Below, in pieces: positions 1 to 11,756 of a DNA stretch of 64,000 nt. A program made the translations under genes and the position numbers. The notes beneath the pieces are model-generated. The model was not told the DNA's origin. It saw nothing but the letters and a program-made list of their open reading frames with translations, and did not search any database. Positions within the stretch are counted from its first letter, which is position 1. Each line of letters starts with the position of its first letter. The stretch is from Flaccisagitta enflata. Lineage: Eukaryota; Chaetognatha; Sagittoidea; Aphragmophora. Location: contig OZ231127.1 in the NCBI GenBank assembly GCA_965153355.1, positions 37,386,001 through 37,450,000 of the forward strand. The letters run 5' to 3'.

Positions 1-88
1 TCAACAGGTCACACTTACACAGTTATCTTCATAACATAAGGAATGAAAACTTTTAAGAGACGCTACCGCGCATCTAAAAAACCCAAAC

Positions 89-300
89 CTGTCTCTCGTC
101 TTCTTTGTCGAGCCATTTTCTAAGCCACATGAGGTCTTCAGTTGAGTCTCCCGGCGGCAGGTCCACGACGTCGGGCTTCTTGGCCCCGGCGCCTTCCTGC
201 GCGTCTTCGTCTTCCGTCGCTCGCGTCGCCTCGAATAACGTTTTCGCCTTGAAGTGACCCGCCAACAAACTCCAACTCGATTTGGTTTTCACCATTTCCG
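89..300 (-). CDS. Probable internal or start exon of an unidentified protein
   Basis: On the minus strand an open frame begins with ATG at 295 (MVKTKSSWSLL...) and runs to a good donor, CAG|GTTTGG, with the last exon base at 89. It encodes a mixed-charge segment with acidic and Lys/Arg patches and the motif DLMWLRKWLDKEDERQ; composition and codon use look coding. An AG just upstream gives an exon start at 300 whose phase (two leading bases) fits the donor of the exon at 4764-5274. Both could therefore belong to one gene, and a CT-rich tract lies upstream of that AG. Alternatively ATG 295 is a true start. I do not recognise the family. The gene would continue off the left edge. Confidence 0.45.
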
Positions 301-361
301 CTATTTCCGTTTGTTGATTGGTTGATTGCGGAGTTGAGGAAAATTAGGAGGGTTGAGGAAA

Positions 362-371
362 AAAGAGAGGG

Positions 372-426
<55 letters not shown>
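362..426. repeat. (GA)n microsatellite
   Basis: About 28 GA units. On the minus strand it is a CT tract upstream of the possible acceptor at 301-302. Confidence 0.95.
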
Positions 427-428
<2 letters not shown>

Positions 429-899
429 AAAAGACAAGTCACAGGTGAAGGAGAAACGCAGAGGGGAGAAAAAGGGAGGAAAAAAAAAACATAGTTAATC
501 TCTAGAGTCCCTATGAACACGAGAAAAGCATCATAAAGCCCATCTGATCGGAACGTAAACTAAGACCTAGGACAGAGATAGAATCACAGGATATATAAAG
601 GACAAAAATGTAAAGGACATATGGACATTTGACAGAGCATTCAATTGTTTTTTCTTCACATTGCATGATACCGGCAATGCAGCATTTATTTTCTGACAGT
701 CGTTAGAATGAACATTACAGATCGCTTCTCGACCCCATCACCACCGCTAAAATGGCAGACAGAAAATTAGCTAGTATAGTACATAACGGCAGAATATAAA
801 CAGGTCGTCGTAGGACAATATGAGGTCTGCGAAACCCGTTGCCCTATTTGCATGATTGTGAATTTGAGTAAGAGGAAACAGGGTAGGGGCCCTGAGGAA
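427..899. other. No recognised feature
   Basis: AT-rich single-copy-looking sequence; no convincing exon, RNA gene or repeat boundary seen. Confidence 0.5.
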
Positions 900-1545
900 C
901 ACAGGGAGACTCTTGCATGTTCATTTGTCCGTTCATCCGTCTTTGAGGCCTGATTGGAGGCTTGAGAGGTCTAATTTGAGCCCTGAGAAGTTTAAGAGGC
1001 CTAACATGAGATTAACAGATGAACGATCAAAACAAAAAGTCGCCCTGTATTCTATAGGACTTTGTCCCCTTTGGGGCTGCTGCCAAAAAGGAAGTGAAAG
1101 ACAGAAATAGTCGCAAAAGCGTTAGATGGTCAGCAGTACCCATGTCCCCTATATGACTTTATATAGATGTGTTGTGGTAAGAGGGGCAGCAGCCCCAAAG
1201 GGACCGATGACCTATGCTTAGTAAGCTTGGAACTACAAGGCTGGGATTTGAACCTGAAAGGTTAGATTTGACCCTCCTGGCAGGGATTTGAGCCTTGAGG
1301 CTAGGATTAAGGCCTTTAGGCTGGTTTTTGAGCCTAAAGGCTGGGATTCGAGTCTCAAGACTGGGATTTGAGCCTAGACAGGGGGGACATATGGAAAAGG
1401 AGAAGAAGAAACAAAAATTTCCCCTATGAATGAAAGCATAGGTCATCGGCCCCTTCGCGCCCGCTGCCCAAAAGGGGAAAAAAGATGAGAAAAGCATTGG
1501 TAGCGTCGGTTTTAGTTTCTCATTAACGTAAATGAATGGCGACAA
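900..1545. repeat. R2 repeat, two adjoining copies
   Basis: The first part carries CTTTGTCCCCTTTGGGGC and the second CGCAAAAGCGTTAGATGGTC followed by GGGCAGCAGCCCCAAAGGG and GATGACCTATGC, all shared with R2 copies near 22.4, 24.1, 32.8, 49.9 and 50.4 kb. Between about 1235 and 1380 there is an imperfect ~21-bp tandem array built on GGCTGGGATTTGAGCC. The family is defined only within this window. Confidence 0.75.
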
Positions 1546-1743
1546 GCGGATGAAAGCAAAGTAAGCTTTAGTTGAGAAGCGATCACATATTCAATAGGAA
1601 AATAATACGATGGCTCTGAGATGGAGGACACTCTTGGATAATCTTGTCAAAAATGAGACGTGGAAATAAAAAACAAAACGATTCATGCAAATGAAGGCAA
1701 TTTGTTTTTTTAATTTGCGGTTAGCCACTGGTAAGGAAACTTC

Positions 1744-2010
1744 TTTTTAGATGCGTCTTCGCATCTATATAAGAGGATGTGTCCATTAGTCTGTCTGTTG
1801 GTCTGTTGGTCACGCAAACCTTAAAATTGCAAAATCCATGGCTTTTTTATTAAAAAAGCAGTTCCAGTACTCTTTACTCATTCTATCACTTATTCATTCA
1901 TTCATTCATTCATTCATTCATTTACTCATTCATTTATAAACAACATTCATTAATGAAAAACATTCATTCACAGAATCACAGAGGACCCATTCATGGCCTA
2001 CTTAGCCTTG
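1744..2010 (-). mobile_element. R1 element, reverse copy
   Basis: Begins TTTTTAG with the hairpin AGATGCG..CGCATCT, then ATATAAGAGG and a GTCT-rich tract, and ends at CTTAGCCTTGTT. A (CATT)n microsatellite of about 13 units (1887-1940) lies inside. Same layout as the other R1 copies. Confidence 0.65.
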
Positions 2011-2018
2011 TTTCTAAC

Positions 2019-2607
2019 AAGGCTGGATACATGGCAAGACAGTCGCGAACGGTTGGTCAGGAGCCGTACACTTTTTTTTTTTATAAGAGACCAGTTTATA
2101 AGAGACATCAGCCTGAGATTTGCCGAAATTTTAAGAACAAAATAAGAGAATGCCCAGGCTGAGATTCAGCTTTGGCCATTTTCGAAAACAATTTAATCAA
2201 GTTTCTTATCTAAAAAATGAATATAATTCAAATTTTCAGAAATATAGGTTGTTTATCTGTAAAAATAACTTCGTTTCTTAGTTTGCCTTTGAAATCAGGC
2301 ATTGCATTAAAAAAAAAATATAACAATTATCAAGTTTAAGATATAACTGCTCTTAATAAGGTATTTTTATACAATTTAGACATTTATGAACATCGAACAA
2401 ATTAAGAACACTTTAAGAAAATTTCAGGCTGAAAACAGAGAAAGATTTAAGAACACCCAGGCTGAGTTCAAAAAAGCTGTCTCTTTTATAAAAAAAAACG
2501 TGTATTGCAAAAATCGCTCGCAATTCAAAAATTTATAGACCAACAAAGCAACCAATGAACCAACTTAACGACACGGCAAGGTGTAGAGTCGCGTGTCCGT
2601 GACTAAA
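2019..2607 (+). mobile_element. R1 element, forward copy split by a MITE
   Basis: Starts AACAAGGCTGGATACATGGC and ends with TAGAGTCGCGTGTCCGTGACT followed by AAAAA. Removing 2069-2502 plus one TA restores the continuous R1 sequence seen at 54155-54316, so a separate element landed in it. Confidence 0.7.
2069..2502. mobile_element. 434-bp MITE inserted in R1, TA target site
   Basis: Ends are CACTTTTTTTTTTTATAAG on the left and the complementary CTTTTATAAAAAAAAACGTG on the right, flanked by TA on both sides (2067-2068, 2503-2504). No coding capacity. The TA duplication and inverted ends suggest Tc1/mariner-type mobilisation in trans. Confidence 0.7.
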
Positions 2608-2845
2608 AACCACTGACTTAACTCGCATTTTAGCAAGGAACTGTTTTATGTTTTCCCAAAAAAAGAAAAAAGAGAGAGAGAGAGAAAAAAAAGAGGAGTG
2701 ACAGATTTAGAATCGAGATGTTCATCCTACAGTGAAAAAAAGAACAACATAGAGGAAATGAGGAAACGGGATGAGCCGCCGTCTTACTTTGTGCGTCATA
2801 ATTGACGCTACATTGGCGCCGAACGTCAACAGGAGCCGGAAATGG

Positions 2846-2966
<121 letters not shown>

Positions 2967-3152
2967 ACACACAAAAACAGACAGATGATTGCTGACAGAC
3001 ATGCCGATAGAGACAGTGAAGGAAAAGCAGACATGATGTAGAAAGATAAACACAGGACAGTCAAATCGCGATGTATACAGCTGAATGAAAAAACCCATCT
3101 AAATTCTATGAAAAAGAAAAAAGGCACAGAGATGTCCAATATAAGCGGCCTC

Positions 3153-3358
3153 CTTTTTAGGTGCGACAAAGCACTTTGATAACCGGCTGTGTCCGAGGTC
3201 GGTCGGTTGGTTGGTCGGTAACGCATTCGTTCGACGATCCACACGTCGCACCATATTGGCCTACTTGGCCTTGTTAAGAGATAAGAGATGAGGGAATCGC
3301 AAAATGGACCTTCCTACGGACACAGCCTCTTATAGAGATGCGAGGACGCATCTAGAAA
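3153..3358. mobile_element. R1 copies, head-to-head fragment pair
   Basis: A reverse copy (TTTTTAGGTGCG near 3155 to GGCCTTGTT near 3277) abuts a forward end carrying GGACACAGCCTCTTATAGAG and the perfect hairpin AGATGCG (3336-3342) / CGCATCT (3347-3353), ending CTAG. Confidence 0.65.
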
Positions 3359-3465
3359 AGGTGAAAAAGGAGCAAGGACCAGATACAGAAATTGAGGATG
3401 AAAGAGGCTATTGAAAGCGTGGCAATATCCTTGCAATCTCAACGTAAAGATGAGCCGCAACTAAG

Positions 3466-3529
3466 CCGCTTATCATCATCGTCGTCGTCGTCTTCGTCGC
3501 CGTCTTCGTCGTCGTCTTCGTCGTCGTCT

Positions 3530-3562
<33 letters not shown>

Positions 3563-3573
3563 TCATCATCATC
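3466..3573. repeat. (TCG)n/(TCA)n microsatellite
   Basis: Imperfect trinucleotide tract of about 36 units. Confidence 0.95.
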
Positions 3574-3587
3574 AAATAAGAAGTCAA

Positions 3588-3830
3588 TGTCGGGTGGGCA
3601 GGGGCAGTTATGCGGGTGGGCAGGCGCAGTATGTAGGTGAGCTGGGGCTGTAATGTGGCTGGGCCGGGGCTGTAATGCTCAGAAATCACTATTTCAGCCG
3701 ATCTCGCGTTTTCAACCCACCTTCCTACCTTCCTACCTACCTACCTACCCTCCCTCCTACCTACCTGCTCACCTACACAGCCTCATATAGATTCGCTTAG
3801 CCAGCTAGTAGCTACTAAAAGTGAGCAAAG
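3588..3830 (+). mobile_element. Divergent R1-type copy
   Basis: GGGTGGGCAGGGGCAG-type left part, a CCTACCTTCCTA tract and a right end ATAGATTCGCTTAGCCAGCTA..GCTACTAAAA. The same variant occurs at 51885-52125. Confidence 0.5.
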
Positions 3831-4268
3831 CATCCGTATCAATCTCGATTTAAAATACAATTCGGAATTCGTTCTATTCAAATTCCATCTGGCGTTTGTA
3901 ACAAAAGAAAATTTGAAATGTTAATAAGAGAAAACTAGAAAAAACTCTTTGTCTAAAGTTATTTGTCTACTCAGGGCTGATGTCAGTATTCAAGAAGCCA
4001 GATGTAGTCATCGTCTTTCGAGCAAAGCATTGGTGTAGCTCCCGGAAATCAAGCAAGACTAGAACAAAGACCCCCCTTATTTTTCATGCAGTCAAGTTAC
4101 CGTCTTGTTCAGGTGTTGGAACTTTTAGACCTGCAAGGTTGGAAATATGTGATTGATCAAAAGGGACAAAATGAAGGATTCCCTGCACAATTTTTGTTTT
4201 CCGAATCCTCCGCCAGAGCGAATTCAATTCGAATAGCTTTGGACCGTAATACATTAAACCCAGCCAAC
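3831..4268. other. No recognised feature
   Basis: AT-rich sequence without a supported exon. A 62-residue open frame at 4086-4274 shows no recognisable similarity or splice context. Confidence 0.45.
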
Positions 4269-4359
4269 CCTTAGCCCTAAAGCTAACCCTGTCCCTAACC
4301 CTAACCCTAAAACTATCCCCAACCCTAACCCTAACCCTAAACCCACCCCTAACCCTAAT
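4269..4359. repeat. Interstitial telomere-like (CCCTAA)n tract
   Basis: Repeated CCCTAA units with scattered changes over about 90 bp, equivalent to TTAGGG on the other strand. Degeneracy shows it is an old internal patch, not a chromosome end. Confidence 0.85.
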
Positions 4360-4763
4360 TTAAAAAACCGCTTAAAAAGTCTTGAAAACAAAAGATCACA
4401 GGTGATCGTACAATTGTACCGATAAGGAGTTGTACTTCCATGTTAAATTGAGCGTCAACTTTCAAGGCATGTGCCTCTCCTGAAAGTCAATTCTAACACT
4501 CAATGAATAAATCAAGCTACATACCGTATTCCTTTACCGTTTTGCCGCTAAAAATCCAAATTGATATCAATTGATGACAATTATGGCACTTCGAAGTCGC
4601 ACGATGTTCTCGTGGAAAACTTCAGGCTGATTTTCTGTAGTAATACCCCAATTTCCATGCTATCGAGGTGAGATAAGAAAGTGGCTACCCTCAACTCTTT
4701 CCCCTTTGGTCAACCCCCCCCTCAACCCCTTCATTCTGCCCCTTTTCCCTTAAATCTCCTCAC

Positions 4764-5274
4764 CTCGTTTCCTGGCCAGGGCCGCTTCCGAATTGTCATC
4801 ATCGTCGTCGTCGTTGGCGTTGTCATTACTGTCATTATTGTTATTACTATCGCCGCTGGCGTCTTTGAGGAGAGTCCTGGTACTATTCCTGCCCAAGAGG
4901 GCCAGATGAGCGGTCTTTTTGGCGATATCCTGAAAGTTTCTGATCGGCTCCGAGGGTCTGATGATGGCGTCGTAGTCGATTTTCTCTTTGTCCTCTTCCT
5001 TGGCCAAATATTTCTTTAAATTTTCAATGGTGTCTTTTTTCTGTTTGGGTTTTTTCAGCACTTTGGGTTTTTCCTCGACTTTCGGGGGTGGGGGCGCTTT
5101 TTTCTTCTTTTTCTTCTTTTTCGACTTGGATTGGGCGGCGTATTGAGCTTCCAACTCTTCCAACGACCACTTGGGTTTGTACTCCTCCTCTTCCTCCTCA
5201 TCCTCGTCGTCTTTCTGATTGAGCGCCGCGTCGAAGCTCACTACGCTTCCGATTAGACTGTTAAAAGTCGCCAT
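4764..5274 (-). CDS. Start exon of an unidentified Lys/Glu-rich protein
   Basis: The minus-strand ATG at 5274 sits in a good context (AAGAATGGCG). The frame encodes MATFNSLIGSVVSFDAAL, an acidic DDEDEEEEEE stretch (about residues 23-32), the segment KPKWSLEELEAQYAAQ, a run of Lys followed by APPPP, a charged helix-like region with NLKKYLAKEEDKEKIDYDAI, and an Asn/Asp-rich tail. It reaches a strong donor CGAG|GTGAGG with the last exon base at 4764 (511 nt, one base over a codon). The exon at 89-300 has the complementary phase and may follow it. I do not recognise the family; the protein looks soluble and largely disordered, with no signal peptide or membrane segment seen. Confidence 0.6.
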
Positions 5275-5711
5275 TCTTTTTAGTTTTTTAACTTTGGTTT
5301 TTTATACATTCAAAATCTACTCATGTCGACAAATTGACGTCTGAAACACACGTATCATTCGAGACGTAAGTAGAATTGTTTTTTCCATAAAAAGAAAAGC
5401 GCAGGGAAAGAAGCGTTTTCTCGTGATAAAATATGGTCGTTCATATTGATTTGCTGATTGCGTGCTTGGAGATAGTGTCACGTTGATTGCGAGGCATTTT
5501 TATTTATAGCAGATTCTTTAATCTTGATTGAAGACTGATGCAGCAACGCCTTGTTAAAAAAGAGCGCATCAAGTGGAGGAAAAAATAAAAAGACAACGAT
5601 GGGAAATGTACTTCAGAATTATTTGCCTTGAGTAAAGAATGGAAAAGTTGTTGATAGAAATAGAGAAAGAGAAGGATAACAAATTTCAACCGCGGTGGAG
5701 GAATTTCAAAG

Positions 5712-5918
<207 letters not shown>

Positions 5919-6550
5919 GTTCTTGTTTACAGAATATGTTCAAGAAACTAGTTAACGGAGGATTTTTTGAAGGACCGCTAAGAAGCTTTCATCTCAATTC
6001 TTTTTTTTATTTCGTTCTATTCCAATCGATGAAAGATTGTAAGAATTGGCTCGAGGAGGAGTTTGTAATGTTTTGGCGCGTAAGAATTCCAAGATTGAGG
6101 CGAAAACGTTTTCCCACATTCCAAAAGGGGGAGAAAGGAGAACAAATTCCAGTGATGATGTGGAGGTTGACTTATTTCTTTCGTCCCCCGGAAATCGGCG
6201 ACAGCGAATACGGATGTTGAAGACCTGAGGAATTACAGAACGATCGGGGAGCATCGGGAGAGCGGGAGGATGGGTGATGGGGAATGGGAAGGAGAAAAAG
6301 AGTCAGAAGAAGAGATGAAGCAGAAGATACGAGATACAAGTGGAAGGACGGGACTTTAGTTAGATGGGAGTGGGTGGAACCGTATATTCATTCAACGTCG
6401 CTGACTAGCGGCTCTGTTAGTGGCTCTGTGAGTCCGTCTCTAGGTCTCTCAATTCATTGGCACACAACAATCCAGCTTGAAAGTCTGACAGCGCGCATTT
6501 CCGCTTTTGCCAACATGTTTGCCAATGCCATTTGCTATGTATCCTGCCCT
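5919..6550. other. No recognised feature
   Basis: Mixed-composition sequence with several short overlapping frames on both strands; none has splice signals or a recognisable motif. Confidence 0.45.
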
Positions 6551-6558
6551 TAGGTAAA
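6551..6558. other. Target-site duplication, left copy (TAGGTAAA)
   Basis: Identical to 14409-14416, directly bordering the ends of the foldback element. Confidence 0.8.
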
Positions 6559-8790
6559 GAGATATATCATACCCCCGCAGAATTCCATAATTTATGGCCA
6601 TTTTATGGGTCATTTTTTATGAAATCATAAAAAGTACCCCCAAAAAAAGCATAAATTTATGGTATTTTATTAAGCATAATTTATGGCCCAAAAAACTCCA
6701 TAAATTTATGGGCGATAGGTGCCAAAAAATTTATGAAATTTTTTCCATAAATTTATGCTGAAAACATATGACTTTTTTATGAATTTAAAGAAAAGCATAA
6801 AAAAACATACATTTTTTTGCCATAAATTTACTGGTACCTATTGCCCATAAATTTATGATCATTTTTCGTCATAAATTTATGCAAAAAATAATGCATAAAT
6901 TTATGCAAAAAAACATATGATTTTTTATGATTTCAAAAAATATCATAAAAAAACAGCATTTTTTTGCCATAAATTTATGGACACAAATTGCCCATAAATT
7001 TATGATCATTTTAGGCCATAAATTATTGCCAAAAATATGCATAAATCTATGGCAAAAAACATAAAATTTTTTATGATTCCAAAGAAAATCATAAAAAACA
7101 GTGTTTTGCCATAAATTTATGGACACAAATTGCCCAATTTATGATCATTTTTGGCCATAAATTAATGCCAAAATATATAAAAAAACATAAGACTTTATGA
7201 TTCCAAAAAAATCATAAAAAAGTTTTTTGCCATAAATTTATGGACACAAATTGCCCATAAATTTATGATCATTTTAGGCCATAAATTAATGCAAATATGC
7301 ATAGATTTATAAAAAATAAAAATTTTATGATTCCAAAGAAAATCATAAAAAACAGTTTTTTTATAAATTTATGGACACAAATTGCCCATAAATTTATGAT
7401 CATTTTTGGCCATAAATTAATGCCAAAAATATGCATAAATTTATGGCAAAAAACATAAGATTTTTTATGATTCCAAAGAAAATCATAAAAAAACTGCGTT
7501 TTTTGCCATAAATTTATGGACACAAATTGCCCATAAATTTATGATCATTTTAGGCCATAAATTAATGCCAAAAATATGCATGAATTTATGGCAAAAAACA
7601 TAAAATTTATTATGATTCCAAAGAAAATCATAAAAAAACAGCGTTTTTTTGCCATAAATTTATGGACACAAATTGCCCAAAAATTTATGATCATTTTTTG
7701 TCATAAATTAATGCAATAAAAAGGCATAAATTTATGCGAAAAAACATATGATTTTTTATGATTCAAAAAAAAAAATCCTACAAAAAATGCTTTTTTTTGT
7801 CATAAAATTATGGGTACAAATCGCCCATAAATTTATGATCATTTTTTGTCATAAATTAGTGCCAAAAATATGCATAAATTTATGGCAAAAAATACAAAAA
7901 TTTTTTTGATTCCAAAGAAAATCATAAAAATACAGCGTTTTTTTGCCATAAATTTATGGGTACAAATTGCCCATAAATTTATGATCATTTTTTGTCATAA
8001 ATTAATGCAATAAATAGGCATAAATTTATGGCAAAAAACTTGTTATTTTTTATGAGTCCTACAAAAAATGCTTTTTTTTTGCCATAAAATATTGGGTACA
8101 AATCGCCCTTAAATTTATGATCATTTTTTTTCATAAATTAATGCAATAAATAGGCATAAATTTATGCAAAAAAACACATTATTTTTTATGATTCCAAAGA
8201 AATCATAAAAAAACTCCTTTTTTTGTGCCCTACATTTATGGGTACAAATTGCCCATAAATTCATGAGCAATTTTTGTCATAAATTATTGCAATAAATAAA
8301 TTTATAAATAAATTTATGCCCAAAAAACATATTATTATTTGTGATTCCAAAGAAAATCTTTTAAAAACTTCATTTTTTTGCCATAGATTTATGGGTAAAA
8401 AATGCCCATTAATTTATGATCATTTTTTGTCATAAATAATGCAATGAATAAGCATAAATTTATGCCAAAAAACGCATAATTTTTTATGATTCCTGAGAAA
8501 ATGAAAAAAAATGCATTTTTTTGCCATACATTTATGGGTACAAAATGCCCATAGATTTATGATCATTTTTTGTCATAAATTAATGCAATAAAAATGCATA
8601 AATTTATGCAAAAAAACACATGATTTTTTTTTATTACAAAGAAAGTCATAAAAAATTTGCGGGTACTTATTGCCCATAAATTTATGACCATTTTGTGTGA
8701 TAAATTGATGCAATAAATATGCATGAATTTATGCGAAAAAAACCAAAAATTTTTTATGATTCCAAAGAAAAATTACGAAAAACTGGAGAG
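6559..8790 (+). repeat. Left arm of foldback element, ~145-bp tandem units
   Basis: The marker CCCATAAATTTATGATCATT recurs at about 6844, 6991, 7253, 7385, 7530, 7826 and 7971 and in decayed form beyond, spacing mostly 120-150 bp. About 15 units. Short frames inside are shadows of the repeat. Confidence 0.85.
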
Positions 8791-9329
8791 CTGATTTGAG
8801 GCCTTGAAAGCTGATTTGAAGCATGAGGGAAGATTGAGGGCTTAGAGAGCCTAAACCAGGCCTGCAACGCGGTTTCCCTATTCATATCATTTCTACAAAA
8901 TGGGATCGAATTTACATTTTTGGCATCAATATTGACTTAGTCGATGATTCTTTGCTCAATTTTTAGTACAAGCCCATTCTTTGAAGACAAAACGCCGTTC
9001 TAGTAGTGCAGAATAGACCGATAGTATCAGGAAACCAGAAACAGTATGTTGAGAGAGATCATTCCACATTAGGCTCACTTTTCTGTTTTTCACTAATATA
9101 TTCATTGCTTACTTCAATCTTTGATTCATTATTCATCTGGCTCATTCATTCATCTATCATTTCTAGCTCTTCAATCGATCTGTAATCCATGATCGCAATC
9201 GGCAACGTCTATTTTGTCGTCGTCAATGTCAACAAAAGAAAAAGAATCAAGGTGGCATTCAATCTTTTATAACTTTTTTTTTCTCAATCCTAATTAACGG
9301 ATTTTCATTGATCTTTTGTCACGGATTGT

Positions 9330-9525
9330 TTTATTTTTAGTTGGGGACACGCAACTCTATAAGAGGCTTTGTCCGTCCGTCCGTCCATCCGTCCGTCGGT
9401 CCGTCGGTCGGTCCGTCCATCGGTCCGTCCGTAACCATCGAGTCAAAATGTGGGAAAACGCGCATTTCCACCCCTGCCCACCTGTCCGCAACTGATGGCC
9501 GTGTATCCGGCCTTGTTATGAATAT
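9330..9525 (-). mobile_element. R1 element, reverse copy
   Basis: Starts TTTTTAGTTGGGGACACGCAACTCTATAAGAGG... (stem AGTTG..CAACT), carries a CCGT-type minisatellite, then CCCTGCCCACCTGTCCGC, and ends GTATCCGGCCTTGTT. Confidence 0.75.
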
Positions 9526-10287
9526 TGTTTCTATGGACTCTGTTGGAAAAAGTCAACCTATCACAACTTTCATGGGCTCTCCATCAAAGCGGGTTTTTAT
9601 AATTGTCATCATTGTAATTGTTCTCTGTTTCGTAAATTCACTTAAGTACTTTTCTGCCCCATGCTCAAGCGCATACTCAGGAAGTCTTTTCGATAGTTTT
9701 ATTTTTTTTTTTTAAGATCCCGATTGCTTCCATCAAGAAGCAATGAGTTGCACCTTATGCATCACAATCTGAGGAGGGTGTAAGCCTAGTGATGCTAAAC
9801 GCGGGCGAAAACAACTTTTGCTAGACAGTCTGTTGAATTTTCTCATCTCGTTTCCAAAAATTTCTGCGCATATTCATTCTTAAACAAACAATTTTTTTTA
9901 TTGTTTTCAATTTGTTCATTGTTCAATTTTTTATCAATTAAATGTTAAAAGAATCAAATCCTACATGCTTATCTTAAACTCAGAGATCAGTCTCAATACC
10001 GAATTTATGCTAGCTTCCGTTGTGCTGAAAAAAAAAAGACAAAAAATCGACCCGATACATTTGTGTTTTGGTGAATCAAGAAGATTAATCAGAAATACAG
10101 AAAATCGACCCGATAAATCGCCCAGTCGATAGTATTGTGACACCTCTGCCTCCATTTCCTTCACCTTGATAATTCAAAGCGGAAGTAAAATAACGTTTTG
10201 CGTGAGGTTTAAGAGAGTTTCATGTTGGGGACTTGGGGTTACCATTTTTTCTGCAGTAATGAGTAAAGCAGATATTAGGTCTAGGGA

Positions 10288-10520
10288 TTTTTTGTCGCGT
10301 ACATGCGACTCTACACCCCGCTTCATCCATCCGTCTCTCCATCCCTTGGTCTGTTGGTCTGTCACACTTTCTTTATCAGACTCATTTTTAGTTGCTGACA
10401 CGCAGCTCTATAAGAGGCTATGTTTGTCCATCCGTCCGTCCATCTGTCAGTCCGTCCATCCGTCTGTCTGTCCATCTGTCCGTCTGTCCGTCCGTTGGTC
10501 GGTCATGGTGATCAAGTTAA
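10288..10520 (-). mobile_element. Two R1 left-end fragments in tandem
   Basis: GTCGCGTACATGCGACTCTAC near 10291 and AGTTGCTGACACGCAGCTC near 10387, each followed by a CCGT/CTGT minisatellite. Confidence 0.6.
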
Positions 10521-10898
10521 AAAGTAGGAAAACAAGCATTTTCGATACTTTGTGTGTAGGTTTGAGTGGTAGAGGTGGGTTGAGGTGGGGGTTGGATGCC
10601 CCATCCCACCCATCCGCATCACTTGTTTTAAGTCATTTTAAGTCATTATGTAAGTATTGCACGCAACTTATAATATCCTTTGTATTCATTTTGGAAGACA
10701 TGGAGGAAGGATTTTTATACAATTCCTTCCTCCCAGTAGACTCTTGTTACATCCCACCCAATGATGCAACACCTAGTCCAAATCGATTTCCATATAAGGA
10801 CCTTTCCCATTATATCCCTGAATGCCGGATGTATTTAATCGGACTGCATAGCTGCAAGTAACTAGGTTTTGGTTGTTACAAAAAATTTTTGGGAAGTA

Positions 10899-11081
10899 CA
10901 GTTGAACCCCGCTCTAACGGATTTCAGGGACCCAATAATTATCTTCTGTTATAAGCGGACCTTTGTCATTGCCAACAAAGGAAATAAAAAAATTAACCTG
11001 AAGGGACCATTAATTTGCATCTGTTACAACTCATAAAAGGAATTCCGTTTGTGGCGGGTCTGTTAGAGCGGGGTTCAACTG
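10899..11081. mobile_element. R3 pogo/Tigger-like MITE, copy 1 (183 bp)
   Basis: Left end CAGTTGAACCCCGCTCTAAC, right end GTTAGAGCGGGGTTCAACTG, flanked by TA on each side (10897-10898, 11082-11083). The CAGT..AACCCCGCT terminus and TA target resemble pogo/Tigger elements. Confidence 0.8.
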
Positions 11082-11756
11082 TATGGTTAAATTCTGTTGA
11101 AAGGACCAATTATTCTTAGCCTCCCATTGACTCTTTAGCCTGGACAGCAACAGTTTCTGAATAGCCTCCCATTCCCATTGGTTTGCCTGTTGTACAGTGC
11201 ATTGGTCCATTGGTAACATTATGTCTTTTAGGCATTTAGGTAAGTTTTTGCATTACTGCTCCTGCGAAAAATCTTGGTATTGGTATCATTCTATGAATAT
11301 ACATGACAATAGAAAATGAAAATCTTGTTCTTTCATACAACACTAAGTGACATAGAAATAATGAACCAATACTGTTTAGGAATGAGAGACCAGATTTTTA
11401 TGAGTATCAACAAACAATTTTCAAAAGATTTAATATGAAAAAAAATCTGGAAGTGGGAGGGACGAGAGCAAAATTCGGGCAGTCAGAATTACTTAAGGGG
11501 TTTTCGCATTTGGAAAGTTATCGAGATATTACATAGGGAATATCTAGATAATGAATAGATAATGAGCCCAATGCGAAAATCCCTAGAAAAGGTTGGGGAA
11601 ATGCGAGGATGCATCTAAAACTGATTGGGAGTGGTGTGGGAGGGATTGAATCGGTCATTGATGGATTTTCGAAAAAAGGTAACAGACGGACTAACAGATG
11701 GACTAACAGATGGACAGACCATTTTATGGAGAAGCAAGGACGCATCAAAAATTTGC

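Larger units (their letters stand above)
8791..11756. other. Centre of foldback element, no gene
   Basis: Unique AT-rich sequence plus nested R1 copies (9330-9525, 10288-10520) and an R3 MITE (10899-11081). No transposase-like frame: the longest frames (9341-9715, 10166-10861) run through R1 minisatellite. Confidence 0.65.

Noticed and set aside
10166-10861. Transposase for the foldback element
   Set aside because: The 231-residue frame covers an R1 minisatellite and has no catalytic motif.
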